Part shown: positions 60,685 to 64,000 of the stretch, in pieces
Numbering within the stretch: the first letter of the stretch is position 1
Layout of the letters: each line of letters starts with the position of its first letter
Source of the DNA: Ptychodera flava
Lineage: Eukaryota; Hemichordata; Enteropneusta; Ptychoderidae
DNA length: 64,000 bases
Assembly: GCF_041260155.1 (NCBI RefSeq)
Contig: NC_091933.1
Location: 33,110,293-33,174,292 of the forward strand
Reading direction: 5' to 3'
Notes under the pieces: model-generated
Databases searched by the model: none
What the model saw: only the letters and a program-made list of their open reading frames with translations
What the model was told of the DNA's origin: nothing
Program-made: the position numbers and the translations under genes

Positions 60685-63392
60685 GTGAAAAATCAGTCAG
60701 CTTTCATAATTCTATCACTTTTTTGAAAAATTGTACTGACAAAAACCCATAAAGTCTTGGTAATTTTATAGATTGAATTAAAAAAAAATTATCCTGGTAT
60801 ATATTGATATCATAGTCTTAACAAAGGAAATTCAAAAGTCATGAAAAGTACACAAATGCGTAAAAAAAAATTTGGGGAAAAGAATAGCACCGAAGTCGTA
60901 ACTTTTTTCATGATCTCGTGCACTAGTAGGACAATGCCAATGGTCACCTGTAAATTGCTTGTCAACCAACCTATGGTTTTGCAAATAATGGGCACTGCCC
61001 GGATACAGAAATGTGATTTCTGTAAATCCCTGTTTATCGCCCGACATAAACTGATGTGGTATCCAGTTGAATCAGCTCATTCATTGACGTTGGGAAACTA
61101 GATACTGAACTATGTGAGAAGAATTTATTGCATTGTATCTTAGTTTCTGTTGACCTAGGCCAGACACAAGTGTGTGCAATCAAAACCCTTTGCCTTTTGC
61201 CAATCACTTGGAATACCTCTGCAGTTGTAATTAACACCCATTGTCGTCTTTTGTCTCAGTGCTATAAACAGATACATTCATGTTTCGAATGGAGTTTATG
61301 GATTAAAACTGAAAATGGTTGAATTTGTGATCAGCCTTTGCAATATATACATATTTTTATATTGAAATTTCTGATGAAATTTCTGGGTCATTTAGGGAAC
61401 CGCAAGTTAATATTTTCAATTAATCAAGTAATTATACAATTACTGCTTGGTGGGCTTCTTTTGATGTGATTGATTTAATGCATTTTAAATTCAGCTGATA
61501 AAAACTGTTTTACAGTATTCTTCCACAGACAGTCTTACTGTCGATGATTCAACAGTGTGGTCATTGGCAAAACACACACATGTATGTTCCAAAATAAATC
61601 AATAAAGGGTAGAAAGTCACAGGCTAGGCATACATGTAAGCAATTTCAATTTGAGCGTGAGGTGAATTACTTATATTTAGGTGGTTTTGTTTTGGTTTAT
61701 TTCACATTCTACAACTAGGAACGAACACATAAAAAATATTCAAAATCCACACAACCCAAATATCTTTGAATAATTCATATGAGAGATTGTGGAATTATTC
61801 CATATGGTAAATTTCACCTCGGTAAATAAAATCAATGCAGAAATTATTGTATTTTACAATGAACCATTGACACTCATACGTGTGTGGTATTTCTGCTGCC
61901 ATCAGAAATCCATTTCTCCAATCGCCATTGTGCGCCGAAAATTGATTTTACGAGATGGAAGCACTGAAATGAACATTCCGTGAATGGGGGCGAGCTCTGA
62001 ATGTTGATTTCATTGAAAGCATACATTGAGTTCCGATAAAGGAGTACTAATGATGATAGATCGAATTTCACTGTTTACTGTCAAACATGTGTGCCCTGCC
62101 ACATCTCAACATGTGTGCCCTGCCACATCTCAACATGTGTGCCCTGCCACATCTCAACATGTGTGCCCTGCCACATCTCAACATGTGTGCCCTGCCACAT
62201 CTCAACATGTGTGCCCTGCCACATCTCAATAAGGGGCTCCAGTCGTTTTAGTACAATAACATATAGCTATTTGTACAACTGTAGAGCTAGCAACAGAAAT
62301 TTTCATCGTCAAACGTGAATAGCGGTGAGATATTCCATTCCATGAAGGAACCTGATTGGATAAATTGATAATGTCTGGAGTGATTTCAGTGTAATAACTA
62401 TAACATGGTCTGGGTTGCCGAGTAAATGGAATTTCTTAATATAAAAATCACTCTGTTTAATTTGGGTTGATGTCCTGCTCTTTGATTTGTGTTCACGTTG
62501 TCATGGTAACAGTCGCATACACAGTGGAACTGAAAACGCAATTAACATCTGTGAAAAAAAATCTCAAGAGGCAATTAAAATGCTATACAAAATTCATTTT
62601 GGTTTGGTTTACTGTTAATTACAACACGACGATTGCCAAGTAATTTCCTGTGGCAACCTTGTCTTCGGAAATTGCATGATGATATTGTGCTCTTAAGAAA
62701 TCTGATGTCGTTTCAACAATGACACATACTTTTCCCAGATTGCTTTAATTGGAAATCTGACCTGTATGCCTCTCTTCAACTATTTGTTTTCAGCTACATC
62801 GTAGCCTTCTCCATGACAGACATTTCACCGACAGCAAAATCTCATTGCAACAATGACCATATTTCACAGGTTATGCCATGTTTTTGTACTGGTAGTGACA
62901 TGAAATTTTATCCACATGCATACAAAAAATACATGTACAGCAGATTTTGTGTCCAAAAAAAAAAGGGATTACATTGTACATTTTCTATCTTAAAAAAGTG
63001 AGGCACTCTTTTCTGTTACTAAAACTTTCTGAGTGTTAGGAATACCCATGATTCTCTCATTTTGTAGATGAGTAGAATTTTAAAATCACATGTTCCTAAG
63101 GACAATTGATAAACTTTATCATGAGTAGCAATGTTATCTCTATGGAGAAAAATATTACCTTGCTGAAATACTTATAATGATCAATGAATACGTGGACAGC
63201 CATTTTTCAAATTAGGTGACAGTACAACTTGGAAATATATGATATTGGCTGTTATATCTTTAGTATGAAAAATATCAAAATGGACTCGTTCCTTAACAAA
63301 ATTCAAATTTTCATATAGAGAGATCCAATATGACAGGAAAGTGATCAGTAGCTGTGTCTTGTATATACAGACTGCAGTCATGTTTCTTTCAG
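60685..63392 (+). other. Probable intron; contains 24-bp minisatellite
   Basis: AT-rich with no recognised exon. A possible exon at 62794-62870 (CTACATCG... to CAG|GTTATG) is out of phase with its neighbours. Confidence 0.35.
62085..62229. repeat. 24-bp minisatellite, six copies
   Basis: Unit AACATGTGTGCCCTGCCACA plus TCTC, repeated six times with essentially no variation. The unit is a multiple of three and is open in two plus-strand frames, but there is no sign that it is coding. Confidence 0.9.
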
Positions 63393-63517
63393 ACTGGTAT
63401 ACTAGTATTATACAGAGAATGCACAATTTGATCACCTCTGGGAGCGTGTCAGTTTACCAAATTCCCATAAACTGTGAATCTCTTTATAACACTGACACAG
63501 TGCTTTTACAGTTTAAA
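63393..63517 (+). CDS. Tentative third coding exon of the unknown gene
   Basis: Begins after TGTTTCTTTCAG with two bases that complete a codon with the G ending the previous candidate exon. It reads DWYTSIIQRMHNLITSGSVS, then VYQIPINCESLYNT. The donor AAA|GTAGTT at 63517/63518 is weak and the end may differ. No family is recognised. Confidence 0.35.
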
Positions 63518-64000
63518 GTAGTTTGCCTATTGTGTTACAGTTAATCCCAGGTCAAGATAGGGTCAGACTTAGAAGTAATAAATTCATTATGAGGTGATTT
63601 GGAGAAGTGTAGACTGCCCTGGAGCCGCATGCAAATCACCATGGAAATGAAATCTACACTTTGATCAACCTTGATAGAGAAGCTCACGTTCTTAATGATT
63701 GAAACAGAAATGCTATTGTCTGGTATTATACCGACAACACATTTGTACATGTGTGCTCCTGAAATTTACAATATGCTGAGCTAATGCAGCACAGAATGGC
63801 CGTGCAGATTTCAGATCTATGTCAACACATGTGTGGTGGTTGAAGCGCATACCCCTACTGGCAACTTAGCTACTCACAAAGCACCATTGTACTGGGAGGT
63901 GGTAACAGTAAACTGTGAGCCAATCTAATTCACAGCATTAGCAACCACAGTATGGTTTACGTATTGGGTTTGTACATGAACTCAGAACAACCCTACAGCT
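63518..64000. other. No feature recognised
   Basis: AT-rich sequence to the window edge with no coding signal. The unknown plus-strand gene may continue beyond it. Confidence 0.4.

Noticed and set aside
62085..62229. Regular repeat resembling a CRISPR array
   Set aside because: The units are contiguous with no unique spacers, and the DNA is animal.
62794..62870. Possible exon of the unknown plus-strand gene
   Set aside because: Good-looking acceptor, but the phase conflicts with the flanking candidate exons and the compatible frame has an immediate stop.

Overview
The window is animal genomic DNA. It is AT-rich, has intron-split genes with GT/AG borders, many simple-sequence repeats and several families of DNA transposons and retroelements. 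The protein families (a NACHT-LRR receptor with a CARD-coding exon in line with it, an LRGUK orthologue, an EGF/TSP1 surface protein, a Penelope-like element) fit an invertebrate deuterostome such as a hemichordate, lancelet or echinoderm. The species cannot be fixed from the sequence alone. All calls come from reading the sequence; no database was searched.

Layout. (1) 1-1485, plus: last exon of a secreted or membrane-anchored protein with two copies of a Cys-rich module, EGF-like domains, one TSP1 repeat and a hydrophobic C-terminus. (2) 4786-22402, minus: exons of an NLR-type immune receptor. They are an acidic exon (22258-22402), a large exon with a CARD and about 600 residues of proline-rich linker (16358-18466), and a NACHT-LRR exon (about 4959-7963). 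Splice phases agree across all three, so one CARD-linker-NACHT-LRR protein is possible. The 8.4 kb intron this needs would start with a GC donor. The LRR end is broken by a frameshift. (3) 22.4-38.8 kb: no convincing gene; repeats, microsatellites and transposon relics. (4) 39417-52716, minus: a complete 18-exon LRGUK gene (leucine-rich repeats plus guanylate-kinase-like domain). All exon phases agree and the predicted product is 819 residues. (5) 55.1 kb to the window end, plus: a divergently placed gene of unknown family with a 5' exon, a 289-codon coding exon and two tentative downstream exons.

Mobile DNA is abundant. I see a decayed Penelope-like element with inverted terminal copies and a hammerhead-like motif, four families flanked by TTAA, an internally deleted hAT element nested in one of them, and three copies of an AT-rich repeat ending in a CATA microsatellite. 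The NLR locus (innate sensing) and LRGUK (sperm and cilium biology in vertebrates) appear to be independent neighbours; no operon-like link is visible.
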